A DNA stretch of 14,652 nt from Sphingomonadaceae bacterium (GCA_014380205.1 JACMKH010000332.1:1-14652); one strand, 5' to 3'; shown: positions 1 to 8,963, counted from the first letter of the stretch. Program-made: numbers and translations. Notes: generated by a model from the sequence alone, not told the origin.

Positions 1-81
1 CGGCCCATACCAGAGCCCGCCGACGAGGAACCCGACGAGCGCGGCGGCCAGTATCGCGAGCCAGTGAATTTCGGTCCCCAT
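1..81 (-). CDS. DUF1761-like small membrane protein, 5' end only
   Basis: The minus strand reads 27 codons from an ATG at 81 to the window edge. The peptide starts [20 protein letters not shown] and continues GGLWYGP. A first transmembrane helix ending in a GGLWY(G/S)P motif right at the N-terminus is typical of the DUF1761 family of small integral membrane proteins of unknown function. The gene is cut by the window edge, so length, later helices and partners cannot be seen. It is divergent from rimO, with about 107 bp between the two starts. The family call rests on one short motif. Confidence 0.6.
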   Translation of the reverse strand, partial: MGTEIHWLAILAAALVGFLVGGLWYGP

Positions 82-188
82 CGCGCATCCCCCCATTGTT
101 TCGCTGGCGGTATGATAGCGCAAATTCGCCGAAGCGGAAAGCGGGCCCACCCTACCCATTGGGGCGGCCAGCGCCTATCTCGCGCCCT

Positions 189-1526
189 ATGCAGCCCACC
201 GTCCTCCCCTCCCCGCCGCGCGTCGGCATGGTCTCGCTCGGCTGCCCCAAGGCGCTGGTCGATTCGGAGCGCATCCTGACGCGGCTGCGCGCCGACGGCT
301 ACGGCCTTTCGCCCGATTACGAGGGCGCGGACGTTGTGCTGGTCAACACCTGCGGCTTCCTCGATTCGGCCAAGGAGGAAAGCCTTGAAGCGATCGGCGA
401 GGCGATCGCGGAGAATGGACGCGTCATCGTCACCGGCTGCCTCGGCCGCGAAGCCGAGATGATCCGCGCGCGCTTTCCGCAGGTGCTCGCAATCAGCGGC
501 GCACACCAGTACGAGGCGGTGGTCGGCGCGGTGCGCGAGGCGGCGCCGCTGCCGCCGTCGCCCTATGTCGATCTCGTCCCCGAGGCGGGGCTCAAGCTCA
601 CCCCGCGCCATTACAGCTATCTCAAGATTTCGGAGGGCTGCAACCACCGCTGCTCCTTCTGCATCATCCCCTCGATTCGCGGCGATCTGGTCAGCCGCCG
701 TCCCGACGCGATCCTGCGCGAGGCCGAGAAGCTCGTCGCGGCGGGGACGCGCGAGCTGCTCGTGATCAGCCAGGACACCTCGGCATACGGGCTCGATCTC
801 GCGCACAGGGCCTGGCCGTGGAAGGGAAACGAGGTCCGCGCGCACATGACCGATCTTGCGCGCGAGCTGGGGCGGCTGGGCGCCTGGGTGAGGCTCCACT
901 ATGTCTACCCCTATCCGCACGTCGACCGCGTCATCGCGCTGATGGCCGAAGGTCTCGTCCTCCCCTATCTCGACATCCCCTTTCAGCACGCGAGCCCGCC
1001 GATCCTCCGCGCGATGCGCCGCCCGGCCAACGACGCGCGCGTGCTCGAGCGCATCCGAAGCTGGCGCGCGATCTGCCCCGAGATCGCAATCCGCTCGACC
1101 TTCGTCGTCGGCTTCCCCGGCGAGACCGAGGCGGATTTCGAATATCTGATGGACTGGCTCGACGAGGCGCAGCTCGACCGCGTTGGCGCCTTCCGCTTCG
1201 AGCCCGTCGCGGGTGCGGCGGCGAACGACCTGCCTGGCGCGGTCCCCGTGGCAGTCAAGGAGGAGCGCTACGCGCGCCTGATGGAGAAATGCGCCACGAT
1301 CTCGGCGGCGAAGCTGCGCGCCAAGGTCGGCCACGCCATCGACGTGATCATCGACGAGACGGACGGCGAAGGCGGCGCGACGGGGCGCTCAAAGGCCGAC
1401 GCGCCCGAGATCGACGGGCAGGTCCACCTGCGCGACGCGGCGGAGCGGGCGCCCGGAGACATCGTCCGAGTCACGGTCGAGGATGCCGACGAGCACGACC
1501 TTTTCGGCGCGCCGGTCCTTAGCTGA
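189..1526 (+). CDS. rimO: Ribosomal protein S12 methylthiotransferase RimO
   Basis: This radical-SAM enzyme adds a methylthio group to a conserved aspartate of ribosomal protein S12 in the cytoplasm. The 445-residue product has the N-terminal methylthiotransferase domain with its three auxiliary-cluster cysteines (C19 in GCPKALVD, C55 in NTCGF, C84 in TGCLG). The radical-SAM CxxxCxxC follows as C151, C155 and C158 (CNHRCSFC, followed by IIPSIRG). A C-terminal TRAM-like region ends the protein. The [15 protein letters not shown] and [18 protein letters not shown] wording is that of RimO rather than MiaB. The frame is open from 96, but the ATG at 189 puts the first cysteine at the usual distance from the N-terminus. 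No clear Shine-Dalgarno precedes it. A TATGAT at 111-116 could be a -10 box, without an obvious -35. The stop overlaps the convergent M20 gene by 8 bp. Confidence 0.95.
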   Translation: MQPTVLPSPPRVGMVSLGCPKALVDSERILTRLRADGYGLSPDYEGADVVLVNTCGFLDSAKEESLEAIGEAIAENGRVIVTGCLGREAEMIRARFPQVLAISGAHQYEAVVGAVREAAPLPPSPYVDLVPEAGLKLTPRHYSYLKISEGCNHRCSFCIIPSIRGDLVSRRPDAILREAEKLVAAGTRELLVISQDTSAYGLDLAHRAWPWKGNEVRAHMTDLARELGRLGAWVRLHYVYPYPHVDRVIALMAEGLVLPYLDIPFQHASPPILRAMRRPANDARVLERIRSWRAICPEIAIRSTFVVGFPGETEADFEYLMDWLDEAQLDRVGAFRFEPVAGAAANDLPGAVPVAVKEERYARLMEKCATISAAKLRAKVGHAIDVIIDETDGEGGATGRSKADAPEIDGQVHLRDAAERAPGDIVRVTVEDADEHDLFGAPVLS

Positions 1527-3048
1527 TCGTCGCCATCTCGTACATCATGTCGACGTAGCTCATCGCCGCCTCGCGATAGCCGGCGATCGCGGGGGTGTTG
1601 CTCTCGAGCAGCATGTACTCATCGGGGGCGTGCGCGCCGCTGCCGTGGCCGAGGCCGTAGCTGCCCGCGGGCTTGCTCAGCGGGTCGCCGGTGAAGACGA
1701 AGCCCGGCCATGAGCCCGCGTTGCGCGGCCACAGCGACCATTCGACGCCGGTGCGCGTGTAGACCGCCTGCTGCGCACGGATCACGCGGCTGTCCTCGGC
1801 GGTCTCGGTCGGGTCGTAGCCGCCGCTCATGTTGACTTCGATGTCGCCGAAGCCTTGCGCGGCGAGATGCGCGCGCAGCTTGGGCAGGCAATCGGCGACG
1901 GTCATGTCGGGCACGAGCCGCAAGTCGAGCTTGGCGAGCCCGCGTGCCGGAAGCACGGTCTTGCCGCCGGGCCCGGTGTAGCCCGCGACGAGCCCCTCGA
2001 TGTTGACCGTCGGCTGCGAGACCAGCCGCTCGAGCGATTCGCGCCACGGCAGATCGTCGATCCAGCGCTGGACGCCGAGCTGCTGCTTGGCCTCGGCCTC
2101 GCTGCGCGCGCGCGCGCCGATCTCGATGATCTCGCGCTCGCGCGCCGTCAGCGGGCGGACATGCTCGAACCAGCCCTCGATCGCGGGGGTGTTGCCGTGA
2201 TCGGTGGTCAGCGTCTTGAGCGCTTCGACGAGGTGCCAGACGGGGCTGTCGACCTGCGCCTTGAGGCTCGAATGGATGTCGCGCGCGGGACCCCTCCCCC
2301 AGCGCTCGCCAGAGGCGATCAGCTCGCACTCGATGATCCCTTTCGCGCCGAGCGAGACGGTCGCATTGCCGTCAGGGCCTTGGCCGTTGCCGGGAATGAT
2401 CACCCCGTCGGCGCGGCGCATCGCGGCGAGCACATCGGCGTCCTGGAAGACGTTGATGAAATTGGGCGATCCGATCTCCTCCTCGCCCTCGGCGAGCAGC
2501 ACGAGATTGACCGGGAGGCGCCGCCCGGAGGCGCGGAAGGCGTGGAGCGCGGCGAGGAACGCGCTTTCGGGGCCCTTCTGGTTGGTCGCGCCACGCCCGC
2601 GGATCGCGCGGCCGAGCTCGTGATCGAACATCGCCCCCTCGAAGGGCGGCGAGGCCCATTCGGCGGGATCGACCTGCTTGACGTCATACATGAAATAGAT
2701 GCCGAGCGTGCGCGCCGCGCCCGCGTCGAGCACGCCGAACACCGCAGGCACGCCACCGGTCGGAACCTTGCGCACGCCAGCGAACCCAGCCTCGGTCGCG
2801 AGCCGCGCCATATGGTCGGCGCCCTCCTGAATGTTGAGCCCTTCGGCCGCGATCGTCGGCAGCGCGATCCACTCGCGCAGCCGCGCGATCGACGCGTCAT
2901 AGCTCTCGTCGATCACGCGCCGGATTGCCGCGCGGTCACCGCTTCCATCGCCTTGGGCGAACGCCATCGCCGGAGACAGCATCGCGGCGAATGCGGCCGC
3001 GCCCTTGAGCATGGTGCGGCGGTCGGTTGGGATGGCGGCGTCGGTCAT
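1519..3048 (-). CDS. Tat-exported M20-family metallohydrolase-like protein with altered metal site
   Basis: The product has 509 residues. The N-terminus has a twin-arginine signal (DRRTMLKG, residues 9-16) and a hydrophobic stretch ending near AMAFAQG, so export to the periplasm is predicted. The fold is M20/M25/M40: a catalytic domain, a dimerisation domain with its HS pair (H259), then the catalytic domain again. The catalytic Glu pair E190/E191 (EGEEEIGS) and the C-terminal ligand H473 (GSGAHAPDE) are present. The first metal His of the usual GHYDV is Met here (M120 in [10 protein letters not shown]). The bridging Asp of GRGAxDxKG is Asn (N156 in GRGATNQKG). The third ligand Asp after GVII is not seen (PGN at 219-221). 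The substrate is unknown; it may be a peptidase, a deacylase or a non-catalytic relative. A strong AGGAGG (3054-3059) lies 5 bases before the ATG. Confidence 0.88.
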   Translation of the reverse strand: MTDAAIPTDRRTMLKGAAAFAAMLSPAMAFAQGDGSGDRAAIRRVIDESYDASIARLREWIALPTIAAEGLNIQEGADHMARLATEAGFAGVRKVPTGGVPAVFGVLDAGAARTLGIYFMYDVKQVDPAEWASPPFEGAMFDHELGRAIRGRGATNQKGPESAFLAALHAFRASGRRLPVNLVLLAEGEEEIGSPNFINVFQDADVLAAMRRADGVIIPGNGQGPDGNATVSLGAKGIIECELIASGERWGRGPARDIHSSLKAQVDSPVWHLVEALKTLTTDHGNTPAIEGWFEHVRPLTAREREIIEIGARARSEAEAKQQLGVQRWIDDLPWRESLERLVSQPTVNIEGLVAGYTGPGGKTVLPARGLAKLDLRLVPDMTVADCLPKLRAHLAAQGFGDIEVNMSGGYDPTETAEDSRVIRAQQAVYTRTGVEWSLWPRNAGSWPGFVFTGDPLSKPAGSYGLGHGSGAHAPDEYMLLESNTPAIAGYREAAMSYVDMMYEMATIS

Positions 3049-3144
3049 GGCGTCCTCCTGTGCTCTTTCTGGAAATGCATCCTATAGGTTTGCAATTCGG
3101 CGATGACGACAATCGGCCGGTTTTGGTGTAGTCTCCCCGGACGC

Positions 3145-3148
3145 GGAG
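3145..3148 (+). promoter_or_regulatory. Shine-Dalgarno that favours the GTG start of the sensor kinase
   Basis: GGAG lies 5 bases before the GTG at 3154. The later ATG at 3193 has no comparable purine box. This supports the longer kinase product but does not prove it. Confidence 0.45.
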
Positions 3149-3153
3149 CGCCC

Positions 3154-4269
3154 GTGACCTGGGCGTCGCGGATAGGGCACGCATTCCCGGCGATGTTGAA
3201 CGCGATCCAAAATCTCGAAGGCGCGCAGGTGCTGGCGCGGGCGATTGTCAACACCATCCCTGATCCGTTCGTCGTGCTCGATCACGAGCTGCGCGTGCTC
3301 GCCGCCAGCCGGTCGTTCTACGAAACCTTCAGGGTCGATCCCGATGCGACGCGGGGCGTGATGCTCTATGCGCTGGGCGACGGCCAATGGGACATTCCCG
3401 CGCTTCGCATCCTGCTCGAAACGATTCTTCCCGAGCGCCGGTCGATGGACGGCTTCGAGGTCGAGCATGATTTTCCGGGGATCGGCCCCAGGACAATGCT
3501 GCTCAACGCCCGGCAGGTGGTCTATGACGACAGCGACCAGACCACGATCCTGCTCGCCTTTAGCGACATCACGGCGCGCCGCGCGATCGAGCGCGAGAAG
3601 GAGGAGTTGCTCGCGCATACCAGCGAGCTGCTGCGCCAGAAGCAGATCCTGCTCCAAGAGATGGAGCATCGCGTCGCCAACAGCCTGTCGATCATCGCGA
3701 GCATTCTTATGCTCAAGGCGCGCGCCGTGACCTCGGATGAAACGCGGCATCACCTCGAGGACGCGCATCAGCGCGTGATGTCGGTCGCCACGGTGCAGTC
3801 GCATCTCCATGCGTCGGCGGGCGTCGACCGGATCGAGGTCCGCGCCTATCTCTCGAAGCTCGGCGACGGGCTTGCCGCGTCCATGGTCGGCGAGAGTCAG
3901 CCGGTCGAGATCAGGGTGATCGCCGACGATGCGAAAATCGAGTCGGCGAAGGCGGTCAGCTTGGGGTTGATCGTTACCGAGCTCGTGATCAATGCGCTCA
4001 AATATGCCTTTCCCGACAAGAAGACGGGGGCGCTGATCCTCGTCACCTATGAGATCGAAGGCACCGACTGGAAGCTGGTCGTTTCGGACAACGGCGTCGG
4101 GAAGATCGACGACAAGGCAAGCGCAAGCGAAGGCGGCTTGGGCACGACAATCGTCAAGGCGCTCGCCAAGCAACTCGATGCGCGCGTGGAAAGCTTGAGC
4201 GACTCCGCCGGTCTCAAGGTCTGCGTCACGCGCGCGACGTTCACCTCGCGAATGCCCCAGGCAGCCTGA
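3154..4269 (+). CDS. PAS-domain sensor histidine kinase, HisKA_2/HWE-like
   Basis: This is a predicted soluble sensor kinase of 371 residues with no transmembrane segment. A PAS-like sensing region covers about residues 30-140 (IVNTIPDPFVVLDHELRVLA to LLAFSDITARR). A short coiled coil links it to the dimerisation box LQEMEHRVANSL, with phospho-acceptor H172. The ATPase domain has an N box (ELVINALKYAF, N280), a G1 box (SDNGVG, D312) and a glycine-rich GGLGTTIV. The HRVANSL H box is that of the HisKA_2/HWE group, which in Alphaproteobacteria often signals to single-domain or PhyR-type regulators. No response regulator gene is nearby, so the kinase is an orphan here. I chose the GTG at 3154 because GGAG (3145-3148) precedes it by 5 bases and GC3 rises from there; an ATG at 3193 is the main alternative. 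Confidence 0.9.
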   Translation: MTWASRIGHAFPAMLNAIQNLEGAQVLARAIVNTIPDPFVVLDHELRVLAASRSFYETFRVDPDATRGVMLYALGDGQWDIPALRILLETILPERRSMDGFEVEHDFPGIGPRTMLLNARQVVYDDSDQTTILLAFSDITARRAIEREKEELLAHTSELLRQKQILLQEMEHRVANSLSIIASILMLKARAVTSDETRHHLEDAHQRVMSVATVQSHLHASAGVDRIEVRAYLSKLGDGLAASMVGESQPVEIRVIADDAKIESAKAVSLGLIVTELVINALKYAFPDKKTGALILVTYEIEGTDWKLVVSDNGVGKIDDKASASEGGLGTTIVKALAKQLDARVESLSDSAGLKVCVTRATFTSRMPQAA

Positions 4270-4285
4270 CCCGCAGCGGCGTCGC

Positions 4286-4648
4286 CTACTCCGCCGCCTG
4301 CGCCAGATGCCACTCGGGCGGTTGCTCGAGCATCCGCAGCCGCCCCTCCTCGGCGAGCATCGGCTCGCGCGTGATGGGGATGGCGTCGCGCTGGCGCAGC
4401 AGGATGAGGTCGCGGATGTCGCCCTGCTCCATCACGAGCCGGCCATCCATATAGGCCTCGCCCGCGCCGACGCGCGGATCCTTGACGATGTGGAGCGCCG
4501 CGCCGCGATCGGTCAGCCGCGCGCGGACCGGTTCCTCGCCGAGTTTGGCTTCACCGTAGCGATAGGTCTTGCCGTCGTGATCATGGACGATCAGCTCCCC
4601 CCGTTTGATAAGTCGCCGGAGCATCCTGTCGGCCAACACCCTAAACAC
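4286..4648 (-). CDS. Stand-alone N-terminal domain of a cyclopropane-fatty-acyl-phospholipid synthase (truncated)
   Basis: The 120-residue product matches the first domain of CFA synthases, SAM-dependent enzymes that methylenate unsaturated phospholipid chains. It shows RMLRRLIKRGELIVHDHDGK, RYG, then LHIVKDPRVGAGEAYMDGRL and a DIRDLI helix, in the order LxRRLIxxGxLxVxDxDG...GEAYMDG seen in alphaproteobacterial members. Full-length enzymes have roughly 350-450 residues, and the SAM-binding methyltransferase domain that should follow is absent. The reading frame ends in TAG 16 bp from the convergent kinase stop, so no room is left for it. The last 30 residues (EEGRLRMLEQPPEWHLAQAAE, split at 20) do not look like the family. 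The GTG at 4648 sits just after an in-frame stop; an ATG at 4624 would cut into the conserved start. It may be a gene remnant or a domain with its own role. Confidence 0.7.
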   Translation of the reverse strand: MFRVLADRMLRRLIKRGELIVHDHDGKTYRYGEAKLGEEPVRARLTDRGAALHIVKDPRVGAGEAYMDGRLVMEQGDIRDLILLRQRDAIPITREPMLAEEGRLRMLEQPPEWHLAQAAE

Positions 4649-4693
4649 AGGTTAGGCGCGCGCGGGGCGGGCGGGACTCCAGCGCGTTCGACG

Positions 4694-5512
4694 CTAGGGA
4701 CAGCCGAGTGCGATCAGACTGTTGCGGTGTTCGGCGATCAGCCGATGCAGCTCCGCGCGCTGGGGCACCGCCCGTTCGGCGCGCGCGATGCGCGCGGTGA
4801 CGCCGTCGCGCCACGGATCGAGATGAAGCGAGTCGGCCAGCAGGTCGTGCGCGCGGGCGATCGGCGCCAACGCGGCGAAAGTATCATTGACCAAGGCTTC
4901 GAGCTCGGCGCCGGTCGCCTGGGAATCGAGGAACCGCTCGGTATGGGCATTGATCACGCTGAGCTCGGTCCGCGCGCGCGCAAGCGTCTCGTCGCTCCAG
5001 CCCTCGGGTTCGAGCGCCTGGCGCTCGAGCTCGGCGAGCCGCGCGCGGTTGTTGGCGCAGCGCTCGGCGCGCACGTCGTCCTGCATGTCGATATTGGATT
5101 GCGTCCCGCGACCGCGCCCGACCGGATCGGCATAGGCGCCGGTGTCGCTGTCGGTCACCGCCGTCGGCTGCTGCTGGGTGACGGCGCCCCCGCCTCGGCC
5201 ATAGCCGCCGCGATCGGCGCCCGGCCCGCTATCGGCGTCGGTCACGCCAGTATAGGTCTGGTTGCCACTGGAGGACGGCGTGGTGTGCTGTCCCGTTCCC
5301 CGGCCGCAGCCGCTGCGGTCGGTCGGGTCCGAATCGGTCACTCCGCTACGCCCCGTGCGCCCGCCGCCCGAAGGATCGGTCGGGTCGCAGTCGGTGAGCT
5401 GGTAGGCATGGGCCTTGCCGCCGAGCAATGACAGCGTGCCGCCCATCGCGACCGCGCCACCCGCGACGCGCCCGAGAAACGAGCGCCGGTCGAGCCTTCG
5501 CCTTGCCGTCAT
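4694..5512 (-). CDS. Tat-exported protein with Asp/Gly-rich repeats and helical C-terminal half
   Basis: I do not recognise a named family. The 272-residue product has a twin-arginine signal (DRRSFLGRVAGG, about residues 8-19) and a probable cleavage after AHA (34-36). Residues 39-136 contain four degenerate copies of a motif close to (V/L)TDxDxxxxxDxxGxGRG: LTDCDPTDPSGGGR, VTDSDPTDRSGCGRG, VTDADSGPGADRGGYGRG and VTDSDTGAYADPVGRGRG. The spaced aspartates resemble calcium-binding loops, but that is inference. Residues from about 143 on are charged and helical, with one Cys near each end of that half (AERCANNR, ALGCP). The ATG at 5512 is chosen because GGAG (5521-5524) is 8 bases upstream; the GTG at 5518 would be only 2 bases from it. 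The lipoprotein gene lies 68 bp upstream on the same strand, so co-transcription is likely. Confidence 0.8.
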   Translation of the reverse strand: MTARRRLDRRSFLGRVAGGAVAMGGTLSLLGGKAHAYQLTDCDPTDPSGGGRTGRSGVTDSDPTDRSGCGRGTGQHTTPSSSGNQTYTGVTDADSGPGADRGGYGRGGGAVTQQQPTAVTDSDTGAYADPVGRGRGTQSNIDMQDDVRAERCANNRARLAELERQALEPEGWSDETLARARTELSVINAHTERFLDSQATGAELEALVNDTFAALAPIARAHDLLADSLHLDPWRDGVTARIARAERAVPQRAELHRLIAEHRNSLIALGCP

Positions 5513-5520
5513 CGTCACGT

Positions 5521-5527
5521 CTCCCCC
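5521..5527 (-). promoter_or_regulatory. Shine-Dalgarno that decides the start of the repeat protein
   Basis: On the minus strand GGGGGAG ends 8 bases before the ATG at 5512 and 2 bases before the GTG at 5518. The spacing favours the ATG. Confidence 0.5.
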
Positions 5528-5580
5528 GCCGCGATCGATCGGCGAGGTCTGCGCTCATTCCGCGGCTCGCGCAACCCGCG

Positions 5581-6216
5581 TCAGGTGACGGGCGGCGCGG
5601 GCGGGTCCGGCGGGGGCACGGTCGGTGGGATCGCACCGGGGTAGGCACGCGTGTTGCGCCGCGAACGCCGGATGAGCCAGACGATCAGGACGACGACACC
5701 GATCAGGAAGGCGAGGCCGATGATCGAGAACCACAGCATCACCGTCCCCGCCGATTCGAGCACCGCCACCTCCTCGGGCTCCTCGTCGTACGCCTCGACG
5801 TTCCAGGCGGTGATCCGCTGGCGTCCGTTCACCGCGGTCGTGTCGATCTGGGTGATCGTCCATGTGTCCTCATCGGTGGTGAGGACGCGGAACTCCTTGG
5901 TCGTGCGACGGTCGCCGTCGTCGAGGTTCGAATTGACGCTGTAGGCGACGAAGCGCGTCTCGCTGTCGCCCTCGGGGAAGAGCTCGGCCGCCGCTTCGAG
6001 CTGCGGCTCGCTTTGCGCCCAGATATCCTCGTCGAACTCCTCGCGCAGATCCTCGAGATTGCCGTCGCGGATGTCGTCGATGAACTCCTCGACCATCTCG
6101 CGATCCTCGTCCGAGACCATCGCGTCGATCGCGCCCTGCAGCGAGCACGCCGCGAGCGCGCCCAGCGCGACCAGCGCACACGCCTGCCGAATCGTCCCGA
6201 GCATCGTCCCCGTCAT
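5581..6216 (-). CDS. Lipoprotein with acidic periplasmic domain and C-terminal membrane helix
   Basis: No family is recognised with certainty. The 211-residue product has a lipoprotein signal ending in the lipobox LAAC (C24). A strongly acidic region follows (residues 35-155), starting with an amphipathic helix pair (MVEEFIDDIRDG, LEDLREEFDEDIW) and then beta-like segments (RFVAYSVNSNL, TKEFRVLTTDEDTWTITQI). The layout could be an NTF2-like or DUF3887-like fold, which is a weak guess. A transmembrane helix covers about 159-182 (VMLWFSIIGLAF onward), then a basic RRSRRNTR and a proline-rich tail. The positive charges predict a cytoplasmic tail, so the protein would be held in the inner membrane by both lipid and helix. 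The ATG at 6216 has a G-rich GGGGGGA upstream. It is divergent from the aminopeptidase gene and lies upstream of the Tat repeat protein gene. Confidence 0.8.
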   Translation of the reverse strand: MTGTMLGTIRQACALVALGALAACSLQGAIDAMVSDEDREMVEEFIDDIRDGNLEDLREEFDEDIWAQSEPQLEAAAELFPEGDSETRFVAYSVNSNLDDGDRRTTKEFRVLTTDEDTWTITQIDTTAVNGRQRITAWNVEAYDEEPEEVAVLESAGTVMLWFSIIGLAFLIGVVVLIVWLIRRSRRNTRAYPGAIPPTVPPPDPPAPPVT

Positions 6217-6271
6217 GCCGTCCCCCCATTTGCCGCTCGCCGGGCGGCGCTTGCCTGGCTAGGGAACGGCT

Positions 6272-7663
<1,392 letters not shown>

Positions 7664-7675
7664 GCGCGGCGATCC

Positions 7676-7691
7676 GTTTCACCGCTGAAAC
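7676..7691. repeat. Perfect 6-bp inverted repeat upstream of the MarR gene
   Basis: GTTTCA, a CCGC spacer and TGAAAC form a perfect dyad of 16 bases between the aminopeptidase stop and the MarR start, about 65 bases upstream of the latter. MarR proteins commonly bind palindromes of this size near their own promoters, so it may be an operator. It could also be a weak hairpin at the end of the aminopeptidase message, but no T-run follows. Confidence 0.35.
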
Positions 7692-7745
7692 AATCTTCCG
7701 CCCTGACCGTTGGTTAGTCGTGTCGGCCCGCCTGGGGCCAGCGAA

Positions 7746-7751
7746 AGGAGG
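7746..7751 (+). promoter_or_regulatory. Strong Shine-Dalgarno for the GTG-started MarR gene
   Basis: AGGAGG lies 5 bases before the GTG at 7757. It fixes the start of the regulator and shows that the short product is complete at its N-terminus. Confidence 0.7.
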
Positions 7752-7756
7752 CGAAA

Positions 7757-8110
7757 GTGCCGCGTGCCTCATTGCGGACCTGGATGCGAGCGCTGATCAG
7801 CTATGTGCGTTCAGGCAAGCCCGATTTGACCAACCGGCAGATGGCGTTGCTGCTGCTCGTCCACAACACGCCGGGGCCGCACACCGTGCGCGGCCTCGCG
7901 CACGTTCTCGATGTTTCCAAGCCCGTCGTGACACGCGCCTTGAACACGCTCTCCGGGCTCGGCTATCTCAGGCGCGAACGCGACGACGCCGACCGACGCA
8001 ACGTCTTCGTCGCACCCACCCGCACCGGGGCGCAGTTTCTTGAAGGCTTCGAACGCATCATCGACGCGCAAGAGCACGGGTTCAAGCTCGCCGCCTCGCA
8101 CCCGCTTTAG
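7757..8110 (+). CDS. MarR-family winged-helix transcriptional regulator
   Basis: This is a DNA-binding regulator of 117 residues, shorter than the usual 135-160 of MarR proteins. It is mostly the winged helix: a first helix (LTNRQMALLLLVHNTPGPHT), the helix-turn-helix VRGLAHVLDVSKPVVTRALN, a TLSGLGYLRRERDD wing approach with the family's D-x-R-R (DDADRRN, VFVAPT), and a short C-terminal helix. The long dimerisation helices of classical MarR are reduced. The start is a GTG placed by a textbook AGGAGG (7746-7751) 5 bases upstream. The last 71 bp overlap the NlpC/P60 gene in another frame, which suggests coupled expression and perhaps control of that gene. The ligand is unknown. Confidence 0.88.
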   Translation: MPRASLRTWMRALISYVRSGKPDLTNRQMALLLLVHNTPGPHTVRGLAHVLDVSKPVVTRALNTLSGLGYLRRERDDADRRNVFVAPTRTGAQFLEGFERIIDAQEHGFKLAASHPL

Positions 8111-8963
8111 CCTCGCGGGCGCCGATCAGGCGCTCGATCCCCGAATCCACGCCGCGCGCGACGATCTCGCCGATTGGGACCTCGCGGGCCGCGTCTTCGC
8201 ACCCTGGTTTGCCAAGCCGCACGAGATGCGCACGATCTCCGGCGTCACGGACCTGCGCGAGGCGCCTTCGCGTCAAGCGCGGCTAGGTTCGCAGCTGCTC
8301 CGTGGCGAGGTCTTTGCCGAGCTTGAGAGCGAAGGCGGCTGGTCGTGGGGTTATGGCGTCCACGATCATTATGTCGGCTACATCGAGACGGAGGCGCTTG
8401 GCGACGATAGCGAGCCGACCCATGTCGTCGCCGTGTGCCTGGCACCCGTCTATGCCCAACCCGACGAGCACGCCGCTTCGATCGGCGAGCGCTCGATCGG
8501 CGAGCGCGTCGCCGCGAGGCCTAGCGAAGCGTTCATGGCCGTGGAGGGGGGCTATGTGCGGGCGGCGGACCTGCTGCCCATTGGCGAGCGCGTCGCCGAT
8601 CCGGTTGCGATTGCCGAGCGATTGGTCGGCACGCCCTATCTGTGGGGTGGCCGTTCGGGGTTCGGCATCGATTGTTCGGGGCTTGTCCAGCTCGCGCACG
8701 CCTTCGCCGGCATCGCCGCGCCGCGCGACAGCGACCAGCAGCAGCAGGCGCTGGGCGCGTTGCTCGCCGAGGACGAGCCGCACCGGCGCGGCGATCTCGT
8801 TTTCTTTCCCAACCATGTCGGAATGATGCGCGACGCCGACAGCCTGCTCCATGCGACACATCATCACGGAGCAACCGTCGCCGAGCCGCTCGCCGATGTC
8901 ATCGCGCGGATCGGGCGCGATCACGTCCAGCCGGTGCTCGCGCGGCGGCGAGTCGCGCCTTGA
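8040..8963 (+). CDS. NlpC/P60 (C40) peptidoglycan hydrolase with SH3-like domains
   Basis: This is a predicted cell-wall endopeptidase of the C40 family, which cuts within peptidoglycan stem peptides. The N-terminal half holds two SH3b-like segments (about residues 65-110, GVTDLREAPSRQARLGSQLL onward, and 125-175). The NlpC/P60 domain begins at VAIAERLVGTPYLWGGRSGF. The catalytic triad is visible: C212 (IDCSGLVQ), H259 (FFPNHVGMM) and H271 (LLHATHHHG). No signal peptide is seen, as in many dipeptidyl-peptidase VI-type members. The start is uncertain: the only early in-frame start codon is a TTG at 8040, inside the MarR gene, and the family-like sequence starts near PRTRFSLAGAD. The 3' end overlaps argC by 4 bp (TTGA). 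A 15-bp tandem duplication (8478-8507) encodes SIGERSIGER. Confidence 0.88.
   Translation: MKASNASSTRKSTGSSSPPRTRFSLAGADQALDPRIHAARDDLADWDLAGRVFAPWFAKPHEMRTISGVTDLREAPSRQARLGSQLLRGEVFAELESEGGWSWGYGVHDHYVGYIETEALGDDSEPTHVVAVCLAPVYAQPDEHAASIGERSIGERVAARPSEAFMAVEGGYVRAADLLPIGERVADPVAIAERLVGTPYLWGGRSGFGIDCSGLVQLAHAFAGIAAPRDSDQQQQALGALLAEDEPHRRGDLVFFPNHVGMMRDADSLLHATHHHGATVAEPLADVIARIGRDHVQPVLARRRVAP
8478..8507 (+). repeat. 15-bp perfect tandem duplication inside the NlpC/P60 gene
   Basis: TCGATCGGCGAGCGC occurs twice in a row, keeping frame and encoding SIGER-SIGER in the second SH3-like region. A related LPIGERVADP occurs again about 40 residues later. Confidence 0.75.

Noticed and set aside
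96..188. A 31-residue N-terminal extension of RimO
   Set aside because: It is not like the family N-terminus, and the ATG at 189 gives the usual distance to the first cluster cysteine.
1855..3087. A 410-codon plus-strand frame opposite the M20 gene
   Set aside because: It is the antisense shadow of a recognisable protein, with low-complexity composition and no motif.
3061..3100. A promoter at the palindromic CCTATAGG between the M20 and kinase genes
   Set aside because: No -35 element at suitable distance on either strand.
8642..8959. N-terminal extension of argC within the NlpC/P60 gene
   Set aside because: ArgC begins near VFIDGGHGTTG. The upstream part is an out-of-frame reading of the catalytic domain of the hydrolase.
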